From positions 90,478,918 to 90,542,917 of the forward strand of contig JAVHZZ010000003.1 of NCBI GenBank assembly GCA_036250195.1: a stretch of 64,000 nt of DNA, given 5' to 3'. Numbering within the stretch: position 1 is the stretch's first letter; every line of letters begins with the position of its first letter. Both the position numbers and the translations under genes were made by a program. Origin of the DNA: Mixophyes australis. Lineage: Eukaryota; Chordata; Amphibia; Anura; Limnodynastidae. Of this stretch, positions 31,420 to 43,350 are shown one piece after another. The notes below the pieces were generated by a model that had not been told where the DNA came from, made no database searches, and worked only from the letters and a program-made list of their open reading frames with translations.

Positions 31420-32254
31420 ACTGCAAAAACTTTAACTCATGCACTCATCATCTCCTACATCGACTATTGTAATTCCCTCCTTACTGTTCTTCCCAAATTC
31501 AGACCTGAGCCCCTACAATTTATTTTGCAGGCAGTGGCTTGATTGATTTTCCTTGCAAATTGTTTTTCGTCTGCTGAATTACTCTGTCAGTCTCTACATT
31601 GGTTGTCTGTTTTTCAATGAATCCAATATAATTTTTTTCTACTAACATACAAGGCCATCAACAAAATTGCACCGACATACCGACATACATCTCCTCACTT
31701 GTCTCAAAATATCTCCCAACCTGACACCTCCGTTCTACACAAGATCTGCATCTCTCTTCCACTCTCATCACATCCTGCCATACTCGGTTACAGGACTTTT
31801 TTCGGGCTGCACCCACTTTATGGAATTCACTCCATCGCGCCACAAGACTTTACTCTAGTCTTCAAACCTTCAAGTGTTCTCTGAAAACCCACATTTTTAT
31901 ACAAGCTTATAATATTCCACTACCACCCTCTTTATCTCCCTAGGTTACCCTATTACCACCCTCTACACAGCTAACAAAAGACAACAACCCTCTAACTGAT
32001 ATAGTTGTGTGACTGATGACGCAGCCCACTAAATACTTTGTAATCTCTGCATTCTAACTGGACAAATATTCAATATAATGTAGCACTTACCTTTGTGTAT
32101 CCAACCATTGTCCCATAGAGTTTGAGCTTGCGACCAGGGCTCTCTTACCTCTCTGTATGTATGTATTACCAAGTATTGCTTTATTACTGTTTGTTCCCAA
32201 TTGTAAAGCTCTACGGAATCTGTTTGCACTATGTAAATAAATTTTGATGACGAT
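31420..32254 (+). mobile_element. L2/CR1-type LINE, 3' end
   Basis: The C-terminal part of the ORF2 protein (about 31430-31900) is followed by a 3' UTR with GAGCTTGCGACCAGGGC, GTATGTATGTATTACCA and TGTAAAGCTCTACGGAAT, ending in GATGACGAT. This 3' module matches that at 48488-48628. L2-like LINEs end in short tandem TGA-type repeats instead of poly(A). Confidence 0.88.
31430..31905 (+). pseudogene. L2/CR1 ORF2 protein C-terminal fragment
   Basis: The frame ITSYIDYCNSLLTVLP, with the IDYCNSLL signature of the L2/CR1 reverse transcriptase C-terminal region, continues through LQSLHWL-like CQSLHWLSVFQ, TYKAINKIAPTY and SHLSQNISQP to LHPLYGIHSI. Stops near 31540 and 31620 and at least one frameshift break it. 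This region follows the catalytic palm, so the active site itself is not present. It is a dead 5'-truncated copy. Confidence 0.88.
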
Positions 32255-33271
32255 TATGGTTCAGATGTGTGTTCTTAGCTGCTGAGAATGTCCAATACCA
32301 AGGTCGTAAAAGCTAAAACTCCTTGAAATACATCTGTAAGGTTATATAAATATCGATCAATAATGTCCAACAACAGGTACCTCACATTATTTGTGGTTCT
32401 GTGATTTCTCAGGACATCTCAACTTGGTGACAGGAGACTGAGCAGCCAGGCTAAATTTGAATGAAGGGAAATAAGGACACAGGAAAATTTCATATTTTGT
32501 CAATTATCATACAACAGGAGTCAAGTCTGATATGTAAATGAACAGATACTTATGACCTGTTGTGTGAAGGTAATATCATATTTGTAGGACATGCTGGTAA
32601 GAAGTTAGGTCAGTTTTTCTGCTAAATTCATGCTCTACCATCAGAGAGAAATCTGATAATTTGTGAGTGTACCATTTTTCTGTTGTTTATTCATGTTACA
32701 AAAAACTATTGTATAAAAGCTTTGTATGTCATTTTTGTTCATTGATTCTGTGTATTAAGAATTGTGGAGTAATTTTCCAGATTTATCCACACTTAATAAA
32801 GTCTTGTGTTCTGACATATACATGTCAGAATTAGCTTGGTATTAGAAACACCATATAGTTGAAAGAGAGATTCTTTGATTTATGATAAGTCTGATTAAAA
32901 TAAATTGTAAGAGATTAGTTTAGATAAAGTAGGGAGAACTGAAGGCTTCCTAAAAGTGTCAGATCTTGAACTAAAATCTGTGCGGTGGTATGATTGCTTA
33001 AGCAAAAGGTAATGTGTGGGATAGGCAGGAAGCATTTTACTCATTATTAAATGGATCAGGTGGTTGTTTTCTATTAACCCTGTCACATTTAGGCCACACA
33101 GGCTCAGACTGGGGCTGGGTCGTGACACTGGGGATCGTGGCAAAATCAATCAAATAAGTAGTGTTAGCTAAAAGATATGGGGAAGGGATTTAACAGTACT
33201 TCTAATACAGCATAACATGACATTTACGTTATAACTACAGTATTTGAAATTTTAAGTGTAAGCTACATGCT
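32255..33271. other. No recognised content
   Basis: AT-rich, no gene or repeat recognised. Confidence 0.4.
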
Positions 33272-34046
33272 GGGCCTGATTCATATTCAGAGGCAAGTCC
33301 ATTCGTGTGCTGTATTTTGTGTAAAATAGGTCTGTGCATGCTTAGAAATGGACCTTATACCAATGAATGCAATTCATGTCTGAATGTAAATGACACTTGC
33401 AATTGCCTACGATTTGAAGGGCAGAACAGTGGCGGGAAGGCCCAGATAAACATAAGCAATGTACAGTAAGGGCGTGCTAATACAGATGAAGTCCTGGGTT
33501 TCTCTTCAATAAATACTTTTTAGTTGTATTATTTACACCAGCTACAGGGCAGGTGTAAGTGCCAACCAATAGTACTTACTGACATGGCATAGTCTTTGCA
33601 TTGAAAACTACACCCATGCATGCTACTAGCAAACAGTGTATGTATGTATGTATGTATGTATGTGTATGCAAGAAAGATAGTCGGATTGAATGCACAGTAT
33701 GTGTTAAGAACCTCCTGATTTAGAAAAAAAAAAAATTAACACATACTTTTATTAATGATTAAAGTATTAAGAGTTAATTTATTTTATAAATATATTTTTG
33801 TGTGCATGCGTTCTGATGTGCTTTTACATTGCACATATGCTTATGTGCATTCTGCACTCTGTTCTGTCTGTCTGTCTACATATGGCAAGTAACATTTAGC
33901 CAGAGTGTATTTATATCCATATTCAAATAGAAATGTATATTGAAATCCACTTGTTTATGAATATGGTCGGAACTACTCTCAGGTTCTATGATAATTTTTT
34001 AAATGCAAGTTGCATGCAGGTTGCATCCGGCGATCAACCAGGCCCC
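33272..34046 (-). mobile_element. 0.7-kb non-autonomous family, copy D (reverse orientation)
   Basis: Starts GGGCCTGATTCATATTC and ends CAACCAGGCCCCC. Read on the minus strand, ACTCTGGCTAAATGTTACTTGCC and GGCACTTACACCTGCCCTGTAGCTGGTG-type blocks match the copies at 45.4 and 50.8 kb. It carries a (TATG)n tract at 33639-33664. Ends suggest a hAT-like non-autonomous element. No coding sequence. Confidence 0.8.
33639..33664. repeat. (TATG)n microsatellite
   Basis: About six units, inside the family element. Confidence 0.9.
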
Positions 34047-34549
34047 CTAACTTTAATACGTTACTAATAATTTAAATAATATAATATATTCAAGCAAAAT
34101 CTCATCTAACATTGTAAGTCATTATGTATTTTTTAACTTGTCATTTAAATATTTATATTACCCAGTATATGTTTTTTTTATTTTATAGATAACATTGTAC
34201 ATTGTCAGATACAATCGGTATGAAAAATGTGGCATACACATAACAACACCACACTCAGGTAGATAACAAACAGTAATATTATGTTACATTGTATCGTAGA
34301 TGATGGGGCATCAATGTGTCAGAGGGAAAGATGTGGACGAGAGATATAATGCTACATTTAGGTAGATGTCATTAGGCGTGTCAGTCCCCATTCATTTACA
34401 TTTCATTAAGCAGTAAATCTCTCAATGGCTACCAGGGCAAACTGGAACTGTAATACCACAACAGTACTTTTTCTAATAACTGTTGATATATCACCCAATC
34501 CAGGTCCTCCTCACTTCTCCCATACACATTTATCTGGACACTTCCATAA
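34047..34549. other. No recognised content
   Basis: AT-rich lead-in to the LINE fragment. I cannot identify it. Confidence 0.35.
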
Positions 34550-35645
34550 TTGAGCACAGCTCAAACATATCATCTGTCTCCCTCTCTGCTAAAATCCTTT
34601 AAATGTGCCTTTTTAAGCGCACAATCTATTTGTAACAAACTTAGCTCCATACAGAACCTTTTCCTCTCAAACAACCTCAAACTTCTGGAAATAACAGAAA
34701 CATGGCTAGCACAATCAGATACTGACTCATCTGCAGCTCTTCCACATGGTGGTCTCCATTTCACCCACACCTCCAGACTTGGAGACAGACAAGGAGGTGG
34801 GGTTCGACTACTTCTCTCCCCACAGTGCACATTCATAACTTTACCAAATGTCCCATCACTCCTGTTAACATTTTTTGAAGTACATGCTATTAGGATTTTG
34901 AATCCATTCTCTATGCATGAGGCAGTAACCTATCACCCCCGGACCACACCAAACATTTCTTGAACATTTCTCTGCATGGCTCCCTCACTTCTTATCTTCA
35001 GACATCCCCATCATCATAATGGGTGATTTCAAAATCCCTATTGCCAATCCACGTTCAAATGCAGCTTCCAAGCTACTTTCTCTAACCTATCCCAGTGGGT
35101 TGAATCCTCTACCCTTATCGTGTTTTCTTTAGACTGCTCAGTTTCTGATTTCCTTAACACTCCTTTACACCTCATGGATCATCATCTTATCAACTACATG
35201 CTCACTCCCAGTACTTTAACCTATATGCTGTCAGACTCTACCTAGCCTCCTCATACCCACAGAAATCTTAATCTTTAAGTTATCCACCTCACTCCAACTC
35301 CTTCTATCCCTAATTTCTACATTCTCCTCCCCTGATATGGCAGTATCTAATTTTTACCATACACTTGCAACAGTCCTTGATCAAGTGCTCCAGCAACTCT
35401 TCAAACTTCAAACATTGATGTCAACCATGACACACTAAAGTAACAGAATATTTCAAAAATGTTTTCGTAAAGTAGAATGTCATTGGTGTAAATCTTGTAC
35501 CCTTTATGATTTCCTCACATATTCTGCTATCTTCTACTTTTATCGAAACTGGACACTGCTAAACAAACATACTTCCAATCTATCACCTCTGCTCAGACTT
35601 CTAACCCCAAACACCTCTTTTACACATTTAAATCTCTTCTCGAAA
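34550..35645 (+). pseudogene. L2/CR1 LINE ORF2 N-terminal (endonuclease) fragment
   Basis: An open frame of 137 codons from 34550 contains SICNKLSSIQNLFLSNNLKL followed by EITETWL, the apurinic-type endonuclease N-terminal motifs with the catalytic Glu of ETW, and GGGVRLLLSP. After a frame change, about 34965-35060, FSAWLPHFLSSDIPIIIMGDF carries the GDF (usually GDFN) metal-binding motif. Further on, about 35440-35640, KVECHWCKS and YFYRNWTLLNKHTSNLSPLL correspond to the linker before RT. RT itself is absent. The endonuclease would nick genomic DNA for target-primed reverse transcription. Stops and shifts show it is dead. It may belong to the same or another L2-like copy as the 31.4-kb 3' end. 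Confidence 0.85.
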
Positions 35646-36260
35646 AAATTATGGGATTGAGATTTAGACAGAACAGAGACTGACCAGAGACTGACCAGAT
35701 CTGGGCCAACATCTTCCAATATATCCAGATGAGTATTTCAAGCCTATCAGTACTGGAAATGAAGTTCAAGGTCCTCTGTTACATGGTTTACATGCCCTTC
35801 TCAATTGTTTAGAATTCATCCTGGGGACTCATAGCTTTGCTGGAGAGATCAGGGGTTGGGGCACTTCTGCACATTTGGTGGAACTGTCCTAGACTAGCCT
35901 CCTTCTGGAGCTTTCAGCAAAAAATCTGAGCTGTCCTGCTCTTCTTTGGACCAGGCTTCTGGCTGTTGAACCTCATGAGTATGAGATATTTAAATAATGC
36001 TGCCAAAGTGGTAATTCCTGTTTATCAGAGGTTTCCTTCTCCCCACACCCTGAAACTGGCCAGAATAGATTTTTACATGCCAATGAATGATATTTCTATG
36101 TCAAGTTCACACTATTTTACAGATTTTATAGCAATTTGGTATATGTGGTTAGAATTTAAAGATTCCCCTAATTACCGCTCCCTGTGAAAGGGATTAAGTA
36201 CATTTTATGATCCTGAGGGAAGTATAAATGGCAACCCTACTGGGTGGTCAACGGGCTTTG
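35646..36260 (+). pseudogene. L1/Tx1-like LINE ORF2 C-terminal fragment
   Basis: The frame includes SVLEMKFKVLCYMVYMP, then the signature GALLHIWWNCPRLASFW, in which the Trp-Trp-x-Cys-Pro and following FW mark the C-terminal zinc-finger-like region of L1/Tx1 ORF2. From about 35950 it continues as MRYLNNAAKVVI, HTLKLARIDFYMP and FIAIWYMWLEF. An early stop near 35810 and another near 35928 break it. It abuts the L2-like fragment, so one LINE has been joined to another. Confidence 0.85.
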
Positions 36261-36540
36261 GGCTGACACAGCGAATTAATTTAAAAACATCTATAATTTT
36301 ACGTGTGAATAAGCCTTCTATGTGCAAACCCTCTCTTTTCCTGCCTCCCTCACTATCCTTCAATCCCCCTTGTTCTGCACACTCAGCTGTTCAAGTTCTG
36401 AAAACATAAGAGATTATGCCAGTGAAGATTATGTATTATTGTTATTTTACCTTAATATTCACGTATCATAATGTGTATATTGTATGTAACTTTTCAAACT
36501 GTGCTTTGCTCACTGACTTAAGTGACCTGTGCAATTGAAA
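36261..36540 (+). other. Probable 3' UTR of the L1/Tx1 fragment
   Basis: Follows the C-terminal ORF2 region. Pyrimidine-rich (CCTCTCTTTTCCTGCCTCCC) and then AT-rich, like the 3' UTRs near 47.1 and 49.5 kb. No clear poly(A) tail. Confidence 0.4.
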
Positions 36541-37250
36541 TTAGCCAGGCCCAGGGACAGATAAGCATCTCTGAGGAGTTTGTGTATACAGAGGATGTGG
36601 ATCTGACCAGCCTGGCAGAACAAGCAGAGGTGAGACTCATGCCCTCTGAGATGCCAGACATATTTCAAGGATAGATAACTCACTTCGAAAGCCCTGTGTC
36701 ATTGTGGAAATCAATCTGTCCTAACTGACAGCTAACATCCATAGGTGGGGGTGAGAGTTATGTGAGCAAGGTTTAAATCAGCTGCCTTACCTAGTAAAAT
36801 TGTGCATTTCTAAAGAGGAGACCTACAGTATCTAGGTTGAAGTGTGCAATCCTTCTCAGAGTGTACTTCTCTCATGCCGAGTCTTAAATCCAGTAACTTA
36901 GCGACTCTGGATTTATTTCCTATTTTATTTCTGAAACTTATTTATATGTCTTGTTATTAACTGTTTTGTAATTAAGCCTTAAAAACATTTTTTGTATTAA
37001 ATAAATTTAATTTAGCATATTCTCTGTGATTCTTTGTGAACTTACATAGCCAAGTGAGGCTCATGCTACATGTGTATGTGATGTGTGCATGTATATATGA
37101 TTTAAGTGTGTAAGATTAATAAGTGGTTTTGGTAAATGTAAGGTCTCCATAGTAAATCTTGTGTGGTAGCAGAAAAGGCGTATTCATTGGTAAGTGACCA
37201 AGGTAACTCCAGTCACAGCCAGCTGTTTCAGATTGCTATGTCTGAGACAG
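36541..37250 (+). mobile_element. Possible LTR and primer site
   Basis: Contains an ATTAAATAAATTTAATTT polyadenylation-type region near 37000 and, about 140 bases on, TGTGGTAGCAGAAAAGGC, a TGG-starting sequence that could be a primer site. There is no second LTR and no gag. Weak call. Confidence 0.25.
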
Positions 37251-38269
37251 GCTGGGCCTTCGTGACAATGCCTTTGTTTTTGTTACCATTTTTACAGTGT
37301 TTGTAAGAATAATTTCTGCATAATTCCCTTTATGTGTCTTCTTTGCATACTGTTCATCCAAATCCATTGGTATAACAGCATTTACTCCTTGACTCAAATG
37401 CATGACAGATTAACAGCATGACTGTGCTCTCGATCTTAACATTCCTGGCTCGCTGCAACATATCTATCTTTTTGTGTTCCCAAACCACCTTCTCAGAACT
37501 CAAACACACTCATGTAGTGGCAGCATTTATTTGAGTAGCAATCACAAGAGATTGAACATAGACACCAATCAGGTTTTTTGGCATCCATCTACAGGTGGGG
37601 GCAAATTACACTTAGACTAAAACTTTTTAAACATTCAGGTTACGCATATACTCTCAAAATGCCCCTTAAGACAGTTACTCGCATGCAACTCAGGAATATT
37701 ACAAAAAAATAAGGTCTCTTAATATTACTTATAGTACCTATAGTACTGGAGACTAGGAAATGGAGATTTTAATGCCTTTTTGTCTATTTACCCATCCAAA
37801 AATGTTGGTGCTATAGCATAGATGTGGGCTTATATACATTTAACTTTCAGACAGTTCTTTCAGTCCTACTAGATTTGTTCAACCATGTATAGCTAGCACA
37901 AATGTGAATCCAGACTAGTCTGTTCTGAGCCTATGGAACAACAAGAAGGACAGAACACTATATAATACTAGTTGGCATACCGTGGACATGGTGGAGTCTC
38001 CAGTTATTAATATAACAAACACACATATAGGGGACGCTAATTACCCTAAGATGCCTGATCGAGATGCTGCTATCTGAACAGGATCTGGACCTGTTGATAC
38101 AGCTAAAAACTAATTCAAATTGATTTGTATTAGTCTCCAGTTATTAGCAGTGCCAATTTATTATGCATACCAATTCAGGTTTCAGAGGCAATTACAGATC
38201 TATAATATTTTCTTCTACTTTAGTGGTCTTAAAAATGTGCAGTTAGAAAAAAATAATTGCTAGGAGTAG
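37251..38269. other. No recognised content
   Basis: Nothing that I can support. Confidence 0.4.
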
Positions 38270-38289
38270 AGATGAACAAAATATTTGTC

Positions 38290-38420
38290 AGGTGCCGTCC
38301 CCGCACTCCACCTAAGTGCCTCTCGGTGCGTCCTGTTGCCTAGCAACGGGGTGCACTTCCGATTTCGGAACTTCAGTGTGCACTGCCCCAGTCAACTCAC
38401 CTGAATAATTTTTCTTTCCT
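38290..38420. other. CpG-bearing island with a perfect X-box
   Basis: A short GC-rich patch in AT-rich DNA with several CpGs surrounds the palindrome GTTGCCTAGCAAC at 38335-38347. No gene or obvious transcription start lies next to it. Confidence 0.5.
38335..38347. promoter_or_regulatory. X-box (RFX-type binding site)
   Basis: GTTGCCTAGCAAC is a perfect palindromic match to the RFX-factor consensus (GTTGCC, zero spacer with a central T, AGCAAC). Function here is unproven and it may belong to a mobile element. Confidence 0.45.
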
Positions 38421-38579
38421 TCTGGCAGTGTCAGTGACTGTCCTGCTTCCTCTTACTTGTTCTTGAGGTTTTCACTTTCTGTTGCTGCTTGTCAGAAGCT
38501 GTTTGTATGGATCCTGAAATGTTGGGTCCCTGTTTGTAAAAAGGATAGGTACCTGATATATGGAAAGTCTAGGAATGAG

Positions 38580-38730
38580 TGATCCTTCTAGGCCTCCCTC
38601 CCCCAAAAGCAGACCAGACATAAGCACCCACTTTTAATAAATAAGCATTATTCCCCCAACAAGCCATGACATTAAATGAATAGTATTCACAGTTAATAAA
38701 TAAGCCTAATCCTCCTGCCCCCAAAGCAGA
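38580..38730. repeat. Minisatellite-like repeat, family also at 43.87 kb
   Basis: Two to three diverged units of the form GACATTAAATGAATAGTATTCAC...TTAATAAATAAGC followed by a C-rich spacer. The same unit recurs several times at 43870-44100. Confidence 0.6.
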
Positions 38731-39330
38731 CATTATATAATAACATATATATAAAATGATAAACAATGGCGCTCAAGTCAGTATTATATAATACGTAATA
38801 ATAAATCAAATACCACTAATACATCTAATCCACGTATGGAGGCAGCCTTACTTCAAAAAATCAGGTTGGTAAGTCCGATGTGAATAGGATAGATGCAACA
38901 AGAGAAGCAAGCGCTCGACGATGTAATAGTCAATACTATGTGGGTGTTCCGATATATAGACCGTAAGCAAAATGTTTCAAGTTTCCTGGGTAGTTTTCAA
39001 CACCATATACTTCTATTCCAGTCTTGTATGTATATAAGAGAGAGACAGAATACCAGAGGATTACACGGCTAGTGTGTGTTAGTGAAAACCCATCACCTAT
39101 TTAGGGCACACCAAAGAGATAAGATATTGCTTATCTGTAAAATTTTCTGGTTAAGCATGTTCACACCCAGATCATTCCGTCAGCCGATATATAGAGAACA
39201 AAACATATTCCACATAGTGTAGTATATTAAAAGTAGGTTGTATTTATTCACAAACGAATATAAGGTGTATGCTTACAATATAATCAATAATAATGAGCTT
39301 ATCTGTAGTTCCATAGAGTCCTTAATCGCC
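38731..39330. other. Unclassified repeat-like sequence
   Basis: Leads into the fold-back. Phrases such as AATGGCGCTCAAGTCAGTAT suggest a retroelement end, but I cannot identify it. Confidence 0.25.
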
Positions 39331-39758
39331 ACAGCTGTAGGATCGATAACAGGAAACTTATACAAAAGGTGAGCTGCAGATTAGCAAGTATAGAATGGGT
39401 ACTAGGTGACCCTTCAGCCTCAATGCATTTCGTCCAGAGGACTTCTTCAGTTTAACTTACTGCTGACCTATATGGTTTTTGAAGGCACTGCACAGATATT
39501 GTCTTTTCCACTCTGTCTGATAGCGGGCACGGCTGCGCATGTGCGGTAGGTGCTGCGCACCGAGGCATCCGCAAAATGCCCGCCGCATATTATAGAAACC
39601 TATCAGTAATACAGTCACATTTTGCTATCCTCCTAAAGAAGTCTTCTGGATGAAATGCGTTGAGGCTGAAGGGTCACCTAGTACCTATTCTATACTTGCT
39701 AATCTGCAGCTCATTATTTGTAGAAGTTTCCTGTTATCGATCCCATGGCTGTAAGCTA
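39331..39758. repeat. Inverted repeat with ~120-bp arms
   Basis: Arms 39331-39450 and 39632-39758 pair: GATCGATAACAGGAAACTT, CTGCAGATTAGCAAGTATAG, TAGGTGACCCTTCAGCCTCA and the CATTTCGTCC/GGATGAAATG motif are present in opposite orientations. The ~180-base spacer is GC-richer and has several CpGs. It probably arose from two copies of one element end inserted head to head. Confidence 0.75.
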
Positions 39759-40004
39759 GCAATTAATACATGAATACGAGTACAATTTATGCCTACTGTT
39801 TGCAATCGTATGAGTAAAAAAAAATCTATTCTCGCTATGGCAGTTTTATTGCTTATGTGGTGCAGGAATCATCTTCAGTTTTTCATAGTGCCCCTGGCCC
39901 ACCCTGGTGAAGTGTACAGACATAATAGTGTCTACTTTCATCATAAATAATGGGGCAATGCTTCTTATCATGAAGATAACTCTCCATGGAATTTTACCAC
40001 TGAC

Positions 40005-40155
40005 ACGTGGTGGTTAGCATTGGTGGTTACACAGCATGGTGGCTAGCATTGCTGCCTTACAGCACTGGGATCATGATTTAGATTCCTAGGGCCCTGTTCA
40101 AAGTTTGTATGTTCACCCACAGTCCAAAAACATACTGATAGATACTAGGGTAGAG
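40005..40155 (+). mobile_element. SINE-like dispersed repeat, copy 2
   Basis: TGGTGGCTAGCATTGCTGCC resembles a tRNA-type A box. GGGATCATGATTTAGATTCC lies at the B-box position, then GTTTGTATGTTC and CAGTCCAAAAACATACTGATAG follow. This is the same order as at 30871-31015. A duplicated GTGGTTAGCATT start suggests a small local duplication. Confidence 0.65.
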
Positions 40156-40199
40156 AGTGATACGCTCATGCAGTGGGGTGCATCCAGTGGGCTAGTCTG

Positions 40200-40735
40200 A
40201 CCCAGCATTCCCCCAATAACAGTGAATAGTATTAATACATCCCCCCACCCCAATAATAGTATGTGGTATTAAAATATACACATCTCAATAATAGCTTGTA
40301 CTTGTAGTATTAGATCTTCCCTACACTTTAATAATAAGGTGTAGTGTTAGTACTCCCTCACCCCAATAATAGTGTGCAGTGTAGTGTTAGTTCTCCCCCC
40401 AACAATAGTGTGTAGCGTAATGTTAGTACTCACCCACCCCAATAATAGTGTGCAATGTAGTGTTAGTTCACCCCTCAATAATAGTGTTTAGTGTATTAAT
40501 AGCACTACCACCCAATAATAGTGTGTAGTGTAATGTTAGTACTCCCTCACCCTAATAAAAGTGTGTAGTGTTAGTACTCCCCCACCCCAAAAATAGTGTG
40601 TGGTGTAGTGTTAGTATTACTCCATCCCAATAGTGGTGCGTATTATAATGAAATTACTCGCTCACTTCAAAAATATTGTGGAGCACCCCCCAAAAAATAA
40701 TGTAGTGTGTGTAACGTTAGTACTCCTCCCTCCTG
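40200..40735. repeat. Minisatellite, ~45-50 bp units
   Basis: At least ten diverged units of CCCCAATAATAGTGTGTAGTGTAGTGTTAGTACTCCC type (20-base core: CCCCAATAATAGTGTGTAGT). Period varies from about 38 to 55. Weakly similar phrasing occurs at 60100-60245. Confidence 0.85.
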
Positions 40736-41985
40736 GATTCTATGAGAGCGGCACTGTAGAAAGCTACTAAACAGCTAGGTGACTTCAGGCTGCATGCTTC
40801 TTCAGCTCCTGCAGATGGCAGTTCTTCAACGCATTCAGTGTTGCATAGGTCATTGATGGCCGCAAAGGTGCAGAGAGCCGGGTGTCTTGGCTCTCTGATA
40901 TGTTTGTGGGTAGGTTGAATTTGTACAGCATGGCGGTAGAGAGGGTAGGGCGATCAGGCCTCATCCTGTCCAATGCTAACCACACCATGCAGAAGAATAA
41001 ATTGATTGTCATGGATCCAGATCTAATCATAGATTATAAATGCCACAAAGTTTGAATTTCCAAAAATTTGTAATTTCTCGTATCTCTAGATGGAATTTCT
41101 TAACCCCTGCTATATGTAATTAGGAAACATGAAGAATTGTCCATATTGTTTTTCAATTACTCAATATATGGCACTAGATGTTATCTACTCAACATTTATC
41201 ATTAATAATGAATGGAACAGATCTGGTTTGCAGTTTGCAGCAAATGCATTTTTTATTTCTAATCAGGAATTACATGATAGTAAATGTATTCCATTCTACT
41301 TCTGTATTCCAATTACAGTACAAAATGACAATTTCCTTTTCCATAACCATAATAAGCTAATTTTATAAATGCTAGCAATAGAAGCTGCTCACCAATCACT
41401 GTACTTCTGGTTTTGCAGAAAACAATAGAAAGTAATTGAAACAAAACAATCCAATAAACTGCATACTATTGATGCTTCTTTCCACCGCACAATAAACCTA
41501 TTCTTTAACATGTTAAACTTATTACTGTATTAATGAAATAAAGACATGGACAACAATATAAATTTGGCAAAAAATAGTCACAGTTTTAATTATATCCAAT
41601 CACCACAGCTTACTGCTGGTCATCTAAGTTTGATTCCTTTAAATTCCAGCTCGATTTAAATCAGCAACTTAACATCTGCTTTTAGTCAAATATTTCCTTC
41701 CAAGAACTACGATAACTATGTTGGGAGGGCCTCGAGTCTCAATCTCTGAGACCGTCCTGGCCATAAGGTCCGTCCAGTACAAACCCCTCTTACCCAACTA
41801 ATGGATCTCAACAGGGTGGGGAAAGAAGAACCACTCATGGGTCATGTAGTGCCTGGATGCCCAGAACACAATTGAATGACCAACCACCATCCGTCACCAC
41901 CATGTGCATACCTGTAAACAAAACACCTTTATATCAAACGGTGACCTGAAAGTTAAATAAACAAAAAACACCAGCAAAGAGTCAC
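40736..41985. other. No recognised content
   Basis: AT-rich sequence with overlapping short frames on both strands (for example 41129-41368). No recognisable gene. Confidence 0.4.
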
Positions 41986-41989
41986 TGAG

Positions 41990-42790
41990 TAGAAGCAGGG
42001 GAAGTGTCATGGCAATACGGTTTCTGGGATCCGTCTCTGGACCCTTGGGACTAGCTGTGGCAGGGATGAAATACTAACTAGGAGGCTGGATGAAGGTCTT
42101 GCTCATGGAGGATTTGTTCTACTCCTGTACACCAGATCTTAGGAATAGGAATACTGGACTCGACTCCGTACTGAAATAAACGAGTGGAATTTGGACCTGG
42201 CGGACTGGAAACTGGATGCAGGAACAGAGGGACTGAACCCACTGCCAGAGACTCAGTACCTCCAAGGATCCAGAAACTCAAACAAATATAGTACCAAAAC
42301 TGGGGCTGGAAAGGCTCAGAACTCAGGCAGCTGATATCAGTGGTGAATACCACCTGAGCTGCATAAGCCTGGAAATGGCCTGGGCAACTCAGAACCTGAG
42401 ACAAGCCTGGAACTGGAAGTCGGTACCCAAAAACACAGAGATGGCTCCAGAAGTTGGAAGACTCAGAGTAACCTATTACCCCACAGAGCCAGTAGATGAG
42501 ACAGGAATAGGCTGAGGAGAGCAGGATCCACACTAGGGATGAGCTGGATCCATACGAGGGGTGACAACTGGAATCTGTACAGCAGTAGATAGAATGATCG
42601 GGACCAATGCCTGCTGCCTTCAAGTAACGCTATCCAGTGCTGTGTGGACAGTCTTGGGATTATCGACAGGGAACTCCCTGTGTACAGGGAAGAAGGAGTC
42701 CAAACACCGCCGATCTTTTCAGCATTGTGGGTGGTCAACATAGTAATGCAGATGGAGCTGTGCTGAACTGCACCTCGGTTCCCCTCTCAA
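41990..42790. mobile_element. LTR-retroelement-like non-coding region, part 1
   Basis: A GC-richer block with many loosely repeated GGAACTGGAACTC-type phrases and an ATCTGTACAGCAGTAGATAG motif at about 42577. The motif recurs with small changes at about 43379. Open frames on the minus strand (42078-42623) match nothing. The composition fits a Ty3-type internal or LTR region seen in frogs; no domain confirms it. Confidence 0.35.
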
Positions 42791-43350
42791 GTTTTTTTGG
42801 GTGAGAACATCAGCTCATGTGGACATAACCTGTCAGGATTCATCTTTATTCAGCACTTATATATAATCAAGTCTGAATGATTTGGCAGTCAGGCTGGTCC
42901 CTGGACATTATTTGATACAGTATACTTTTTAGTTCACACTATGGAGACCTAATAACTTTGTCTGAATACAACAGTGACTGTGCTTAGCTCCAATAATATA
43001 TTTGGATCGATATTCCATTTATTGACAGTATAGGATTTTCAGTGCGCTATACCTTGCAACATTGGTTGAATACTTGCTCTGAGCTCATTAGTAACATCTG
43101 TGTTTTAGTGGTTTATCTTATATTCAAATGTTTTTATAGGTTGAATTTTTATGAATAAATAATAATAATTATCAATATTACTTACCGTAGCCTATTTATC
43201 TGATTTGGTACAACACACACTATTGCATATATATTTATTTGTGAGTCATATTTTTGGGGGGTTAGCAGACCGCTTGCATATTAGTGTGGTGATTGTATCA
43301 GCCTATCAAGAGCAGGGGGTTATTTTGCTGTTGCAGGCAAAATGAAGCTG
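42791..43350. other. AT-rich segment between two related blocks
   Basis: Differs sharply in composition from its neighbours and could be an insertion that split one retroelement. A short (AAT)n run lies near 43156. No boundaries confirmed. Confidence 0.3.

Noticed and set aside
42078..42623. 181-codon minus-strand frame
   Set aside because: Loosely repetitive, Ser-rich and inside a retroelement-like non-coding block; no recognisable family.
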